From Embleya sp042956465 (GTDB lineage Bacteria; Actinomycetota; Actinomycetes; Streptomycetales; Streptomycetaceae), in NCBI RefSeq assembly GCF_042956465.1, contig NZ_JBIBGL010000006.1, positions 434,001 to 498,000 on the forward strand: a stretch of 64,000 nucleotides of DNA, read 5' to 3'. Positions 27,133 to 34,994 of the stretch are shown here, piece by piece. Position 1 is the first letter of the stretch, and every line of letters begins with the position of its first letter. The position numbers were made by a program, and so were the translations under genes. A model generated the notes under the pieces. The model searched no databases. It was not told the origin of the DNA and saw only the letters and a program-made list of their open reading frames with translations.

Positions 27133-27206
27133 CCGAACGGGACGCGCCTCCTCGCAACGATCCGAACCCCTCGGGTCGGTCCGGCCTCGGGTACTCGTGA
27201 ACGGTG

Positions 27207-27231
27207 CTGTCCGTAGTGAAAGTACGGACAG
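27207..27231. other. Stem-loop CTGTCCGTA/TACGGACAG
   Basis: A perfect 9-bp stem with a seven-base A/G-rich loop (GTGAAAG), 75 bases after the small secreted protein gene. It could be that gene's terminator or a structured RNA element. Confidence 0.55.
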
Positions 27232-27357
27232 AACCACGAGCACCCTCGGCCCCGGCACAACCGCCGCCACCCGAGCGCCGCCCGGGAGAACGGCGGGGCA
27301 GATGGGAGTACGAACGTACAACACCCCCCGGAGCCCTGCGCAAGCCCGAGAACACAC

Positions 27358-27389
27358 GCCGAGCCGCTGCCCGAAGGCAGCGGCTCGGC
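27358..27389. terminator. Strong hairpin with CGAA tetraloop
   Basis: A perfect 14-bp stem (27358-27371 with 27376-27389) closed by CGAA, with flanking ACACAC and GTGTG that extend the pairing past one bulged base. It has the form of a factor-independent terminator, but sits 226 bases after the nearest plus-strand stop. Confidence 0.7.
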
Positions 27390-27866
27390 CGTGTGCGTGT
27401 CCATCCGGAACGGACATTCGACGATCGAATATCGACGTGGAATCCGAGCCGGTTCCGACAATTATCGAGCAGTAACAAATCTCGATCTTCTTTTTCCATT
27501 CGCGAGGGCCGCGGCGCACCCGGCATTCGATGATCCATCATCGGCCCGACGGCTTATGCGCACGCGGCACCGGACCGCGGATATCGGACCGGGTGCCATT
27601 CGCGCCGCACAGCGGAAGTCTCCGGCCGCCCGCGGGAAACGTATGCACGACCCGGATCGCCGCCCCCCCGGCGACCCGAAAGCCGTTCGGGCTCGTGGCG
27701 CGCCGACTTCGGGCCGAGTCGATCACGGTCGACCGCAGCCGGCCGGAGCTACAGTGGAGATTCAGGGGACGCTCGGGGACGCCCGTCTGCTCGGGGCAGT
27801 CGCTGGTGCCGCGCCCGGCGACGGGGCAAACGTCGCCGGGCGCGGCACCAGGCACCGGAGTGGGCC

Positions 27867-28820
27867 ATGATCCTGCTGTTCGTATTCATCGTCGTCGGCG
27901 CCCTCGCCGCGCTTGCCGCACTGCTCGCCGGGGCCGGATTGCGGGTGGTCCGTCAGTACGAGCGCGGCGTGGTGTTCCGCCTGGGCCGCGTGCAGGTACC
28001 GATCCGGGAGGCCGGCCTGACCCGGATCGTGCCGATCGTGGACCGCCTGCGGAAGGTGAACACCCAGATCGTGACGATGCCGGTCCCCGCCCAGGACGGC
28101 ATCACCCGCGACAACGTCACCGTTCGCGTCGACGCCGTCGTGTACTTCCGGGTGAACGACCCGGTCAAGGCGACGGTCGAGGTGCAGGACTACGTGTTCG
28201 CGGTGTCGCAGGTCGCCCAGACGTCGTTGCGCTCGATCATCGGCAAGAGCGACCTGGACGATCTGCTGTCCAACCGCGAGGCGCTCAATCAGGGCCTGGC
28301 CCTGATGATCGACTCGCCCGCGGTGGGCTGGGGCGTGGAGATCGACCGGGTGGAGATCAAGGACGTGGCTCTGCCGGAGTCGATGAAGCGCTCGATGTCC
28401 AGGCAGGCCGAGGCCGAGCGGGAACGGCGATCGCGGATCATCACCGCCGACGGCGAGTTCCAGGCGTCGCGCAAACTCGCCTCCGCGGCGGACGTGATGA
28501 CGCGCAGCCCCGCGGCGCTGCAACTGCGGCTTCTCCAGACCATCGTCGAGGTGGCGGCCGAGAAGAACTCGACCGTCGTACTGCCCTTCCCGGTGGAACT
28601 CCTGCGCTTCCTGGAGAACGCCACCGCCACGTCGGGTCCGGACAGCGCGTCGGTCGCCGACCGCACGGCGGCGGGGATCGGGCATACGCCGACTCACGTG
28701 CGCCCGCCGACGGCCTCCCGGGCTCGTCCGCATCCGCATCACCTGAAGAACCGGGGCATCCGGCGGGCGGCGACGCCGCCGATGACGCCGGGCGACTCGG
28801 TCGCCTCCGCGAACCGCTGA
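27867..28820 (+). CDS. Slipin / SPFH (band 7) membrane protein
   Basis: A 317-residue stomatin-like protein. One N-terminal membrane span (ILLFVFIVVGALAALAALLA) is followed by the SPFH core: RVVRQYERGVVFRLGRV, TMPVPAQDGITRDNVTVRVD, then FAVSQVAQTSLRSIIGKSDL. A charged helical region (SRQAEAERERRSRIITADGE) follows. The last 70 residues are Pro/Arg/His-rich and unlike the family. Slipins scaffold membrane microdomains and often pair with an NfeD protease partner; no NfeD gene is adjacent here. Confidence 0.88.
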   Translation: MILLFVFIVVGALAALAALLAGAGLRVVRQYERGVVFRLGRVQVPIREAGLTRIVPIVDRLRKVNTQIVTMPVPAQDGITRDNVTVRVDAVVYFRVNDPVKATVEVQDYVFAVSQVAQTSLRSIIGKSDLDDLLSNREALNQGLALMIDSPAVGWGVEIDRVEIKDVALPESMKRSMSRQAEAERERRSRIITADGEFQASRKLASAADVMTRSPAALQLRLLQTIVEVAAEKNSTVVLPFPVELLRFLENATATSGPDSASVADRTAAGIGHTPTHVRPPTASRARPHPHHLKNRGIRRAATPPMTPGDSVASANR

Positions 28821-28928
28821 CGGGCGACCGGCGCGGTCCATTCGGCGTAGCTCGGCGTGCGTGAGGGGCGATCGCACTGGTCGACTGAGCCGACACGGCA
28901 ATCAACTGCGCACCGGAGGCCGACCGAC

Positions 28929-29225
28929 ATGGCGATCATCGTGATTCTCGAAATGCCCGGCGTGACCCAGGCGATGTACGAGGCGAGTGCCGACCAGGTG
29001 ACCGGCGGTCGCGGTCCGGTCAAGTCGCCCGCCGACTGGCCCGTACCGGGTCTGCTCTCGCACACCGCCTGTTCCACCCCCGAGGGCTGGTTCGTCGCCG
29101 ACGTGTGGGAATCCGAGGAGGCGTTCCGACGGTTCAGCGAGATCATCATCCCGATCCTGAGCGGTCTCGGCGCTCCGGACATTCAGCCGAAGATCTACCC
29201 GGTGTTCACCATGGTGACCGCGTAG
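28929..29225 (+). CDS. Small ABM-like (dimeric alpha/beta barrel) protein
   Basis: A 98-residue protein (MAIIVILEMPGVTQAMYEAS...) whose pattern of an opening strand, a helix and a later VADVWESEEAFRRF segment fits the antibiotic-biosynthesis-monooxygenase/dimeric ferredoxin-like fold. Such proteins are often stress or heme-linked oxygenases, or simply binding proteins. I do not recognise a specific member. It follows the slipin gene by 108 bp and has its own hairpin terminator. Confidence 0.7.
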   Translation: MAIIVILEMPGVTQAMYEASADQVTGGRGPVKSPADWPVPGLLSHTACSTPEGWFVADVWESEEAFRRFSEIIIPILSGLGAPDIQPKIYPVFTMVTA

Positions 29226-29263
29226 CACCTGCGGTGACTCCGGGAAACCCCGACGCCGCGACC

Positions 29264-29306
29264 GATCCTCCGCGTGGCCGAACCGCCGGGCCACGCGCGG
29301 AGGATC
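29264..29306 (+). terminator. Hairpin after the ABM-like gene
   Basis: GATCCTCCGCGTGGC (29264-29278) pairs with 29290-29306, with a two-base bulge, 39 bases past the stop at 29225. Confidence 0.7.
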
Positions 29307-29310
29307 GCCG

Positions 29311-29337
29311 GCCCCGCCCGCTTCCCGCGGGCGGGGC
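29311..29337. terminator. Second GC-rich hairpin in the same gap
   Basis: A perfect 11-bp stem, GCCCCGCCCGC with GCGGGCGGGGC, five-base loop. It directly follows, on the minus strand, the gene remnant described at 29342-29458. Confidence 0.6.
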
Positions 29338-29341
29338 GGCA

Positions 29342-29458
29342 CGCGCCGGTGGAGGCCGTCCGGCACATGGTGCAGGCGTAGTCGGTGGTGTTGCCGATCG
29401 CGACGGTGCCGAAGCGGCCCTCGCCGGTCCGCAGGCAGTAGTGGTCGCGGTGGGCCGG
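29342..29458 (-). pseudogene. Possible remnant of a small zinc-ribbon-like gene
   Basis: One minus-strand frame reads a coherent peptide (PAHRDHYCLRTGEGRFGTVA, then IGNTTDYACTMCRTASTG) with G or C at every third position, which looks like real former coding sequence. It has a CxxC pair and a further Cys. There is no start codon or ribosome site upstream, only a hairpin, and the frame soon runs into another hairpin. I infer a decayed fragment; I do not recognise the parent family. Confidence 0.4.
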
Positions 29459-29468
29459 CTTCGCTCGG

Positions 29469-29512
29469 CGCCGAAGGCCCGCCCCGCGATACTCCGGGGC
29501 GAGCCTTCGGCG
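29469..29512 (-). terminator. Terminator hairpin of the ECF41 sigma factor gene
   Basis: An 18-bp stem with one mismatch (29469-29486 with 29495-29512), 24 bases past the sigma factor stop at 29536. Confidence 0.75.
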
Positions 29513-29535
29513 TCGGTCGAGTGCGGGCGGATCGG

Positions 29536-30561
29536 TCAGTTCGCGTCTCGGCCGACCTGCCGGGTTTCGCGCAGCACCGCCCAGGCGTCCGCCACGGGAC
29601 CCACGTGCGCCAGCTTGTCGGGGTTGTTCACCGTGCGGATCGCCAGGATCCGGCCGTCGAGGATGTCGAGCGCCAGCGTGTTGAGGACCCTGCCGTCCCG
29701 GTCACGGAGGATCGCGCCCGGCTGGCCGTTCACCTGGTGCGGTTCCACGACGCCGCCGATCCGGACGAATGAGGGGACGACCGTGGCGAGCAGTCGGGCC
29801 ACGTTCTCGGCGCCGAAGATGCCGCCGGCCCACTGCGGGACCTTGCCGCCGCCGTCGCCGACCAGGTGCACGTCCGCGGCGAGGAGTTCGCGCAGTCCGT
29901 CGAGGTCGCCCTCCCGGAAGGCGTCGAGGAATCGCCCGGCGAGTTCGTCGCGCTCGGTCCGGTCGGCCTCGAACCGGGGCCGGCCCGCGTCCATGTGGCG
30001 GCGCGCCCGCACCGCGAGTTGGCGGCACGCCGCCTCCGAGCGCCCCACGGCCGGGGCGATCTCCGCGAAGCCGAAGGCGAACACCTCGCGGAGCACGAAG
30101 ACGGCGCGTTCGAGCGGGCTGAGCCGCTCCAACAGCAGCAGGGCCGCCATCGACAACGAGTCGGCCAATTCCGCCGAGCGCTCCGGATCCTGGTACGGGT
30201 CGGCGAGCAACGGTTCGGGGAACCACGGCCCGACGTACTCCTCGCGCCGGACCCGGGCCGAGCGCAGCACGTCGATCGAGATCCGGGTCACCACAGCCGA
30301 CAGGAACGCCTTGGTCGAGGTGGGTCGGGTCGGCGAGGTCTCGTAGCGCAGCCAGGTCTCCTGGACCGCATCCTCGGCCTCGCTCACGCTGCCCAGGATG
30401 CGGTACGCGATCGAGAACAGCAGCGGTCGCAGATCCTCGAACTCCTCCGCCCGCCGCACGCCCACCTCGTCGCGGTCGGCGCCCGTCGACCCCGCTCCGT
30501 CGGCCGCGGCATCCACCTGTCGCCCCCGAGCCCCCGATTCGCCCGCCACGAACACCCGCAT
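29536..30561 (-). CDS. ECF41-group RNA polymerase sigma factor with SnoaL-like C-terminal domain
   Basis: A 341-residue ECF sigma factor. Region 2 (FEDLRPLLFSIAYRILGSVS, about 41-60) and region 4 (LSPLERAVFVLREVFAFGFA, about 147-166) are clear. The C-terminal 130 residues form a SnoaL-like domain. The three ECF41 hallmark motifs are present: WFPEP (113-117, usually WLPEP), DGGGK (236-240) and NPDKL (313-317). In ECF41 proteins this domain regulates the sigma factor in place of an anti-sigma protein. Group members usually neighbour a carboxymuconolactone decarboxylase, oxidoreductase or epimerase gene; none is adjacent here. GAAGG lies before the ATG at 30561. Confidence 0.9.
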   Translation of the reverse strand: MRVFVAGESGARGRQVDAAADGAGSTGADRDEVGVRRAEEFEDLRPLLFSIAYRILGSVSEAEDAVQETWLRYETSPTRPTSTKAFLSAVVTRISIDVLRSARVRREEYVGPWFPEPLLADPYQDPERSAELADSLSMAALLLLERLSPLERAVFVLREVFAFGFAEIAPAVGRSEAACRQLAVRARRHMDAGRPRFEADRTERDELAGRFLDAFREGDLDGLRELLAADVHLVGDGGGKVPQWAGGIFGAENVARLLATVVPSFVRIGGVVEPHQVNGQPGAILRDRDGRVLNTLALDILDGRILAIRTVNNPDKLAHVGPVADAWAVLRETRQVGRDAN

Positions 30562-30601
30562 GCCATCACCTTCCCGTTCGGAGCCCGTCTTCGAAGCCCG
30601 A

Positions 30602-30628
30602 GACGAGACAGCCCCGCCGGGTGTGACA
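30602..30628 (-). promoter_or_regulatory. ECF41-type promoter in front of the sigma factor gene
   Basis: On the minus strand TGTCACA (30628-30622) is followed after exactly 16 bases by CGTC (30605-30602). As I recall it, the reported ECF41 target consensus is TGTCACA, 16 bases, CGTC. It ends 40 bases before the sigma factor ATG, so autoregulation is likely. Confidence 0.7.
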
Positions 30629-30834
30629 TCGCAGGCCGGGGGCGCGCCGGCACGGGGGTGAGTGCCGGGGAAGATCACGATGCGGGGGGTGTGCGGTGCG
30701 CGGTCGAGGCCGCCGACCGGCGTGGTCCACCGAACCGGCACCGGGGGTGCTTCCCGACGCTCGGGAATCCCTCGGCGGACGTGTCGTCCGATTCGATCGT
30801 GTGTCGTCGGGTAGCCGGATGTGGGAGGCGCATC

Positions 30835-31488
30835 ATGAGTACGACCCAGACGAAGGACCGACGGGTGCACGCCCTGTTGTCCGAGGCCGGAACCACGTAC
30901 GCGGAGGAGGCGGGCATCCGGGTCGCGGACACGCCCGCACCGCTGTGGCAGGTGCTGGTGCTGAGCAACCTGACGGCCACGCGGATCAAGGCGTCGATCG
31001 CCGTCCACGCCGCTCGCGAACTGTTCGAGGCGGGCGGCGGGACACCCGCGGGCATGGCCGAACTGACCTGGCAGCAGCGAGTGGACGCGCTCGGGCGGGC
31101 CCATTACGTGCGCTACGACGAGGGCACCGCGACCCGGCTCGGCGAGTGCGCCGACCTGATCCGCGAACGGCACGGCGGCGACCTGCGTCGACTCGCTCGC
31201 GAAGCGGACAAGCAGCGCGACCGTGTCGAGGAACTGCTCCGGGAGTTCCCCGGTATCGGGCCGTCCGGCGCCCTGATCTTCTGCCGTGAAGTCCAGGGGA
31301 TCTGGCCGTTCCTGCGCCCGGTCCTGGACGGGAAGGCGCTCGACGGCGCGGCCCGCGTCGGCCTGCCGAAATCGCCCGACGCCCTGGCCGAACTGGTCGA
31401 CGGGGACGACTTGGCGCGCTTTGCGGCGGCGCTGGTGAGAGTGGCGCTGGACAAGGAACTCGCGGACCGGGTGACGGCCGCCGGGTGA
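30835..31488 (+). CDS. Helix-hairpin-helix endonuclease/DNA-glycosylase-like protein
   Basis: A 217-residue, mostly helical protein. The segment LLREFPGIGPSGALIFCREV (about residues 136-155) is a helix-hairpin-helix motif as in endonuclease III-type enzymes. The usual lysine and aspartate of HhH-GPD glycosylases are not evident in standard positions and no Fe-S cysteine cluster is present, so catalytic activity is uncertain. GGGAGG precedes the ATG. It is divergent from the ECF41 gene across a 273-bp gap and is closed by its own hairpin. Confidence 0.72.
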   Translation: MSTTQTKDRRVHALLSEAGTTYAEEAGIRVADTPAPLWQVLVLSNLTATRIKASIAVHAARELFEAGGGTPAGMAELTWQQRVDALGRAHYVRYDEGTATRLGECADLIRERHGGDLRRLAREADKQRDRVEELLREFPGIGPSGALIFCREVQGIWPFLRPVLDGKALDGAARVGLPKSPDALAELVDGDDLARFAAALVRVALDKELADRVTAAG

Positions 31489-31495
31489 ATCGCGT

Positions 31496-31520
31496 GCGGC
31501 CCGGGCAAGGCCCGAGCCGC
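31496..31520 (+). terminator. Hairpin after the HhH gene
   Basis: GCGGCCCGGGC pairs with GCCCGAGCCGC (one mismatch) around a three-base loop, eight bases past the stop. Confidence 0.65.
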
Positions 31521-31574
31521 GACGGATGGGCGTGAACCGGGTGGGGCGGTGGACCTTCCTATCGCCGACCCGGT

Positions 31575-31600
31575 CGCCCGACGGGATGTCCGGTCGGGCG
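31575..31600. terminator. Hairpin after the small minus-strand gene
   Basis: CGCCCGAC (31575-31582) pairs with GTCGGGCG (31593-31600), seven bases past the minus-strand stop at 31607. Confidence 0.6.
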
Positions 31601-31606
31601 GGGAGG

Positions 31607-31924
31607 TCACTCGCTCGCGGGGTCGCCGGTGCCCATGATGTCGACGTGGTCGGGGTGTCCGGCCCCGATCCGGATGCCGACCACCAGGAATCGGCCGCGC
31701 GTGCCACTGGGGAGGCACAACCGTCCCTGGCCGGCCCGGTAGATCTCGTGCAGGTCCGAGCGGGCCGCCGGGCTCTTCGGGCGCAGCGTCCCCGTCCAGC
31801 CGATCGGTGTCGCATCCGGCCCCGGGTCGTAGAGGCGCTCCTCGTCGGCGTCCACGATCGCGTGCACGCCGATCCGACGTCCGTTCGGCAGGACCACGGT
31901 CGCCGAGCCCTCGTGATCCTTCAT
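31607..31924 (-). CDS. Small hypothetical protein (DUF4873-like pattern)
   Basis: A 105-residue protein beginning MKDHEGSATVVLPNGRRIGV. Its beta-rich pattern, with WTGTLRPKSP in the middle and GRFLVVGIRIG near the end, recalls small actinomycete DUF4873-type domains, but I am not sure of the family. Charged and soluble, no signal peptide. An in-frame ATG at 31960 would add 12 residues; the 31924 start is chosen because similarity to such domains begins there. Function unknown. Confidence 0.6.
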   Translation of the reverse strand: MKDHEGSATVVLPNGRRIGVHAIVDADEERLYDPGPDATPIGWTGTLRPKSPAARSDLHEIYRAGQGRLCLPSGTRGRFLVVGIRIGAGHPDHVDIMGTGDPASE

Positions 31925-32145
31925 GGGTGCCAGTCTGGCCCTTCGCCCGTGGTTCGGCACGCGGACACGGGGCGTGTCGCGCTGCGAATCTCCTTGGCCA
32001 CCATCCGTGTTCGCCCGCGTCGACTTCGGGCGATCGGACGAGCCGATGATTCGGCGATCCGACGATTCGTGGAAATCGGGCTCCCGAGGCGGGCATCCGC
32101 TTTCGGCGGAGTATCGGATGGCCTGTCCCGGGCAGGGACAGGGCC

Positions 32146-33213
32146 ATGAGTGCTGTGACCGATCGTGCGCCGACCCCGCCCTCGGGTCGGGCCGTCGCGG
32201 CGAACCTGGCCGTCGTCTATGTCGTCTTCGGGTCGACCTACCTGGCGATCCGGGTCATGGTCGAGACCGTCCCGCCGCTGTTCGGGGCGGGTCTGCGCTT
32301 CGTCGTCGCCGGCGCCCTGCTCTACGGCTGGTGTGCGATCCGCCGGCGGTCGCCGCCGCGCCTGGACCGACGTCGGCTCGTGGGAACCGGCTTCATCGGC
32401 CTGTTGGTGATCGGCGGCGGACTGGGTCTGCTCACCCTCGGGGAGCATTCCGTACCGTCCGGACTGGCCGCGCTGCTGGCCGCGGCGGTGCCCGTGTGGG
32501 TGGTGCTGCTGCGGGTGGCGCACGGGGAACGGATCGGCTGGGCCACCGCGGGCGGGGTGGCCTGTGGCCTCCTGGGCGTGGCCATGCTCAGTCTGATCGG
32601 CGGTACCGGCGGCACCGCCGCCGTGTCCGGCATCCTGTTCCTGCTCGCCGCGGCACTGTCCGAGGCGATCGGCTCGTACTACGCGCCGCGCTTCTCCGTG
32701 GTCGAGGACGCGATCCTCGCCTCGGCCGTGCAGATGCTGGTCGCAGGCCCGGTTCTGCTGGTGGTCGGCGTGGCCGTCGGCGAACGCCCGGACGTCGCCG
32801 AGTGGTCCGGCCGCAGCGTGTGGTCCCTGCTGTACCTGATCGGACCTGGGTCGATCCTGGCCTACGTGTCCTTCGTGTGGCTGGTGTCGCACACCCGGAC
32901 CTCGATCGCGACGACGTACACCTACGTGAATCCGGCGGTCGCGTTGTTCCTGGGGTGGCTCGTCCTGGACGAGTCGATCACCGTGTGGGTCATGGTCGGC
33001 GCCGTGGTGGTGGTGGGCGGCGTGGTCGCGGTGCTGATCGGTGAACGCCGGGCGGAGGTACGGGCCCAGGACGAGGAAGGGGGAGGGGAAGAACGGGGCT
33101 CCGAAGGGCGAGAGGCGGAGGGGCGAGAGCCGAGGAGCCGAGGCGCGGAGGCCCGGGCGGTGGAAGAACGCGACGCGGAGGCGGACCCCCACTCCCGGTC
33201 GCACGGGGCGTGA
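32146..33213 (+). CDS. EamA/DMT-family transporter with charged C-terminal tail
   Basis: A 355-residue protein with ten hydrophobic segments and two EamA repeats (start: NLAVVYVVFGSTYLAIRVMV; second repeat ends SIATTYTYVNPAVALFLGW). DMT members export amino acids, metabolites or drugs. The last 55 or so residues (from ERRAEVRAQDEEGGGEERG onward) are almost all charged or Gly, built on an expanded GAG/CGG-rich DNA tract, and are not part of the family fold. It lies beside the methyltransferase and the NRPS-like locus, so it may export their product; this is only proximity. Confidence 0.85.
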   Translation: MSAVTDRAPTPPSGRAVAANLAVVYVVFGSTYLAIRVMVETVPPLFGAGLRFVVAGALLYGWCAIRRRSPPRLDRRRLVGTGFIGLLVIGGGLGLLTLGEHSVPSGLAALLAAAVPVWVVLLRVAHGERIGWATAGGVACGLLGVAMLSLIGGTGGTAAVSGILFLLAAALSEAIGSYYAPRFSVVEDAILASAVQMLVAGPVLLVVGVAVGERPDVAEWSGRSVWSLLYLIGPGSILAYVSFVWLVSHTRTSIATTYTYVNPAVALFLGWLVLDESITVWVMVGAVVVVGGVVAVLIGERRAEVRAQDEEGGGEERGSEGREAEGREPRSRGAEARAVEERDAEADPHSRSHGA

Positions 33214-33335
33214 CACCCGGCTTCGGCGTGGCTTCGGCGCGCTCGGGGGTGTAACGCGCGCCCTTCGCCGGGCCACGGGCGGTAGCCCTCGGCTTCGGCA
33301 TGCTCGGGTGGGCGGCGGACCGTGCCCGGACGTGC

Positions 33336-33367
33336 AGGCGGCGCGCCACCGTCGTGGCGCGCCGCCT
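33336..33367. terminator. Bidirectional hairpin between EamA and methyltransferase genes
   Basis: A perfect 14-bp stem (33336-33349 with 33354-33367) with a CGTC loop lies between the convergent stops at 33213 and 33431. Confidence 0.85.
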
Positions 33368-33430
33368 CGTTTCGTGCGGGGAGACATGCTCGACCGGTGC
33401 CGTCGGGTACCCGAGTGCGACGGCGACGGG

Positions 33431-34297
33431 TCAGATCATCGGTTTGACCGCCTCGACCAGCAGGTGGTAGCCGAAGTGGTTGAACGGCGCCACGTCGCCG
33501 AGGAAACCTTCCATCCTCGTCACGAAGTCGGCGATCCCCTTGTCCGCGAGCACTTCGTCGGCCAGCCAGGCCGCGATCGGCGAATTGCCGCGCATCAGGG
33601 TCACCGTCATGCCGACGGTGGCGAACAGCGTGGTGAGCTCCTGGGGACTGAAGCTGAACCAGGGCGCGACATACTCTTCGCCGCTGCGTGTGTTGGTGAA
33701 CAGGAGTTGCTTGTTCTCGACGTCGGTGACGTCCACGGAGGCGAATCGATCACCGGTGAACATCCGCTCGAACACGGAGTTCTTGACCCCGAGCAACATC
33801 CGGCCGCCGGGGCGCAGCACCCGTCGGACCTCGGCGAAGACGGTCGGCCGGTCCGCGATCGGGATGTGCATCAGGGCGAGCATGCTGGTGACGGTGTCGA
33901 ACGAGTCGTCCGGGAAGGGAATCGATGCCATGTCCCCTTCGCGCAGGTCGGCATGCAGACCTCGGGCGGCGAGCTTGCGTTCGGCGACGTCGAGCATCGA
34001 GCGGGAGATGTCCAATCCGCTGACGTGGGCCCCGTGTTCGGCCAGGGGCACGGTGAAGCGACCGGTACCGCACCCCATGTCGAGCACCCGGTCGCCGGGG
34101 TGGACCCGGGCGAGGAGGAAGTCGTGTTCGGCCCGGGTGAACATGTCGTCGGAGGGGCCGTTGCCGGGGATGCGCTCGTCGTACTCCTCGGCGACCCGCA
34201 GGTACACCGACTTGACGGTCTCCTTCTGGGCCGACGCGCTGTCGCGGTCGACTCCCGAGCCGTTCGCACGGGCGGGTGTCTGCTCGTAGGTCGTCAC
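33431..34297 (-). CDS. SAM-dependent methyltransferase (class I)
   Basis: A 288-residue Rossmann methyltransferase. Motif I is VLDMGCGTGRFTVPLAEHG (about residues 74-92), followed by the acidic residue in SGLDISRSML, the GDMASIPFPDDSFD post-I segment and LRPGGRMLLGV. A methyltransf_11/25-type enzyme; the acceptor is unknown. The GTG at 34297 has GGAAGGA six bases upstream; an ATG five codons earlier overlaps that site. It is divergent from the ACAD/NRPS operon across about 700 bp and could modify its product, but there is no direct evidence. Confidence 0.83.
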   Translation of the reverse strand: MTTYEQTPARANGSGVDRDSASAQKETVKSVYLRVAEEYDERIPGNGPSDDMFTRAEHDFLLARVHPGDRVLDMGCGTGRFTVPLAEHGAHVSGLDISRSMLDVAERKLAARGLHADLREGDMASIPFPDDSFDTVTSMLALMHIPIADRPTVFAEVRRVLRPGGRMLLGVKNSVFERMFTGDRFASVDVTDVENKQLLFTNTRSGEEYVAPWFSFSPQELTTLFATVGMTVTLMRGNSPIAAWLADEVLADKGIADFVTRMEGFLGDVAPFNHFGYHLLVEAVKPMI

Positions 34298-34994
34298 ATC
34301 TCGTCCTTCCACATCGGGTTCGGTCGGTTCGGGTGTGGAGGTCGCCGTGCCGTGCCGGACCCGGTTCCCGAAGGGCGGGCGGGCATTGTCGGATCATTGC
34401 CGAATGTGCGGCGGATCGACGATGAGCGGCACGCGACGATACGTTCCACGGGCAGGATCGGTTCGCGCATAAAGATCGCGAATGGTTATGCGTCACCGAT
34501 GCACGACATTGCCACCGACGCTCTCGCCGCATCGACGGAAGCGAAGATGAATATGAAGTCGCTGCCTTTCGGTACGAACTCAAAGTAGAAAGCGCATCGG
34601 CGATTGTCAACAGCGCACGTCAGCGCCCGGTATTGATCTCAATATGGCCTCCGACCTGCCTATATATCCTTCCGTGCGGCGGCGCCCGGGTGGATTCGAG
34701 GGCGAAGCGAAAGACCGTGGACATTTCTTGTTTGGCGGGCGGGGCAGCGGGCAGCAGCGCGGGTTGCACCGTTTCCCGGTAAGTTTTGGGAATGCGATAT
34801 CGGCACTTGACATCCGCCGGGATCGACCTCGCACACTGGATGTATCGATTGCTATTTCCGGAATTCGATCGTCCGGTTCGCCGGTTCGCCGGTGTGCAGT
34901 GATGGCGAAGGCGACCCGGAATTGCGCGCGGTATTTCGGGTGGAGACCCGACCGCATCCGGGCCGGCGATCGGCCGGGATCCACAGGAGGTTGA
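34298..34994. other. Long control region between methyltransferase and NRPS-like operon
   Basis: About 700 bp with markedly lower GC than its neighbours, especially 34440-34880. Open frames here lack actinomycete codon bias, so I call no gene. TTGACA at 34807-34812 is a perfect -35 hexamer for a plus-strand promoter, but the -10 region after it is weak. A tandem GGTTCGCC repeat lies near 34874-34890. AGGAGG just before 34995 is a strong ribosome site. Confidence 0.55.

Larger units (their letters stand above)
27133..27866. other. 734-bp region without a supported gene, with two hairpins
   Basis: No frame shows sustained codon bias. It holds stem-loops at 27207-27231 and 27358-27389, the palindromes ATTCGA-CGA-TCGAAT (27416-27430) and GATGAT-CC-ATCATC (27529-27542), and an AT-rich patch at about 27410-27500. 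A small RNA or a long leader of the slipin gene is possible but not shown. Confidence 0.5.

Noticed and set aside
34644..34994. Possible 116-codon gene upstream of the ACAD gene
   Set aside because: Low third-position GC, no ribosome site and no recognisable features; it lies in the low-GC control region.
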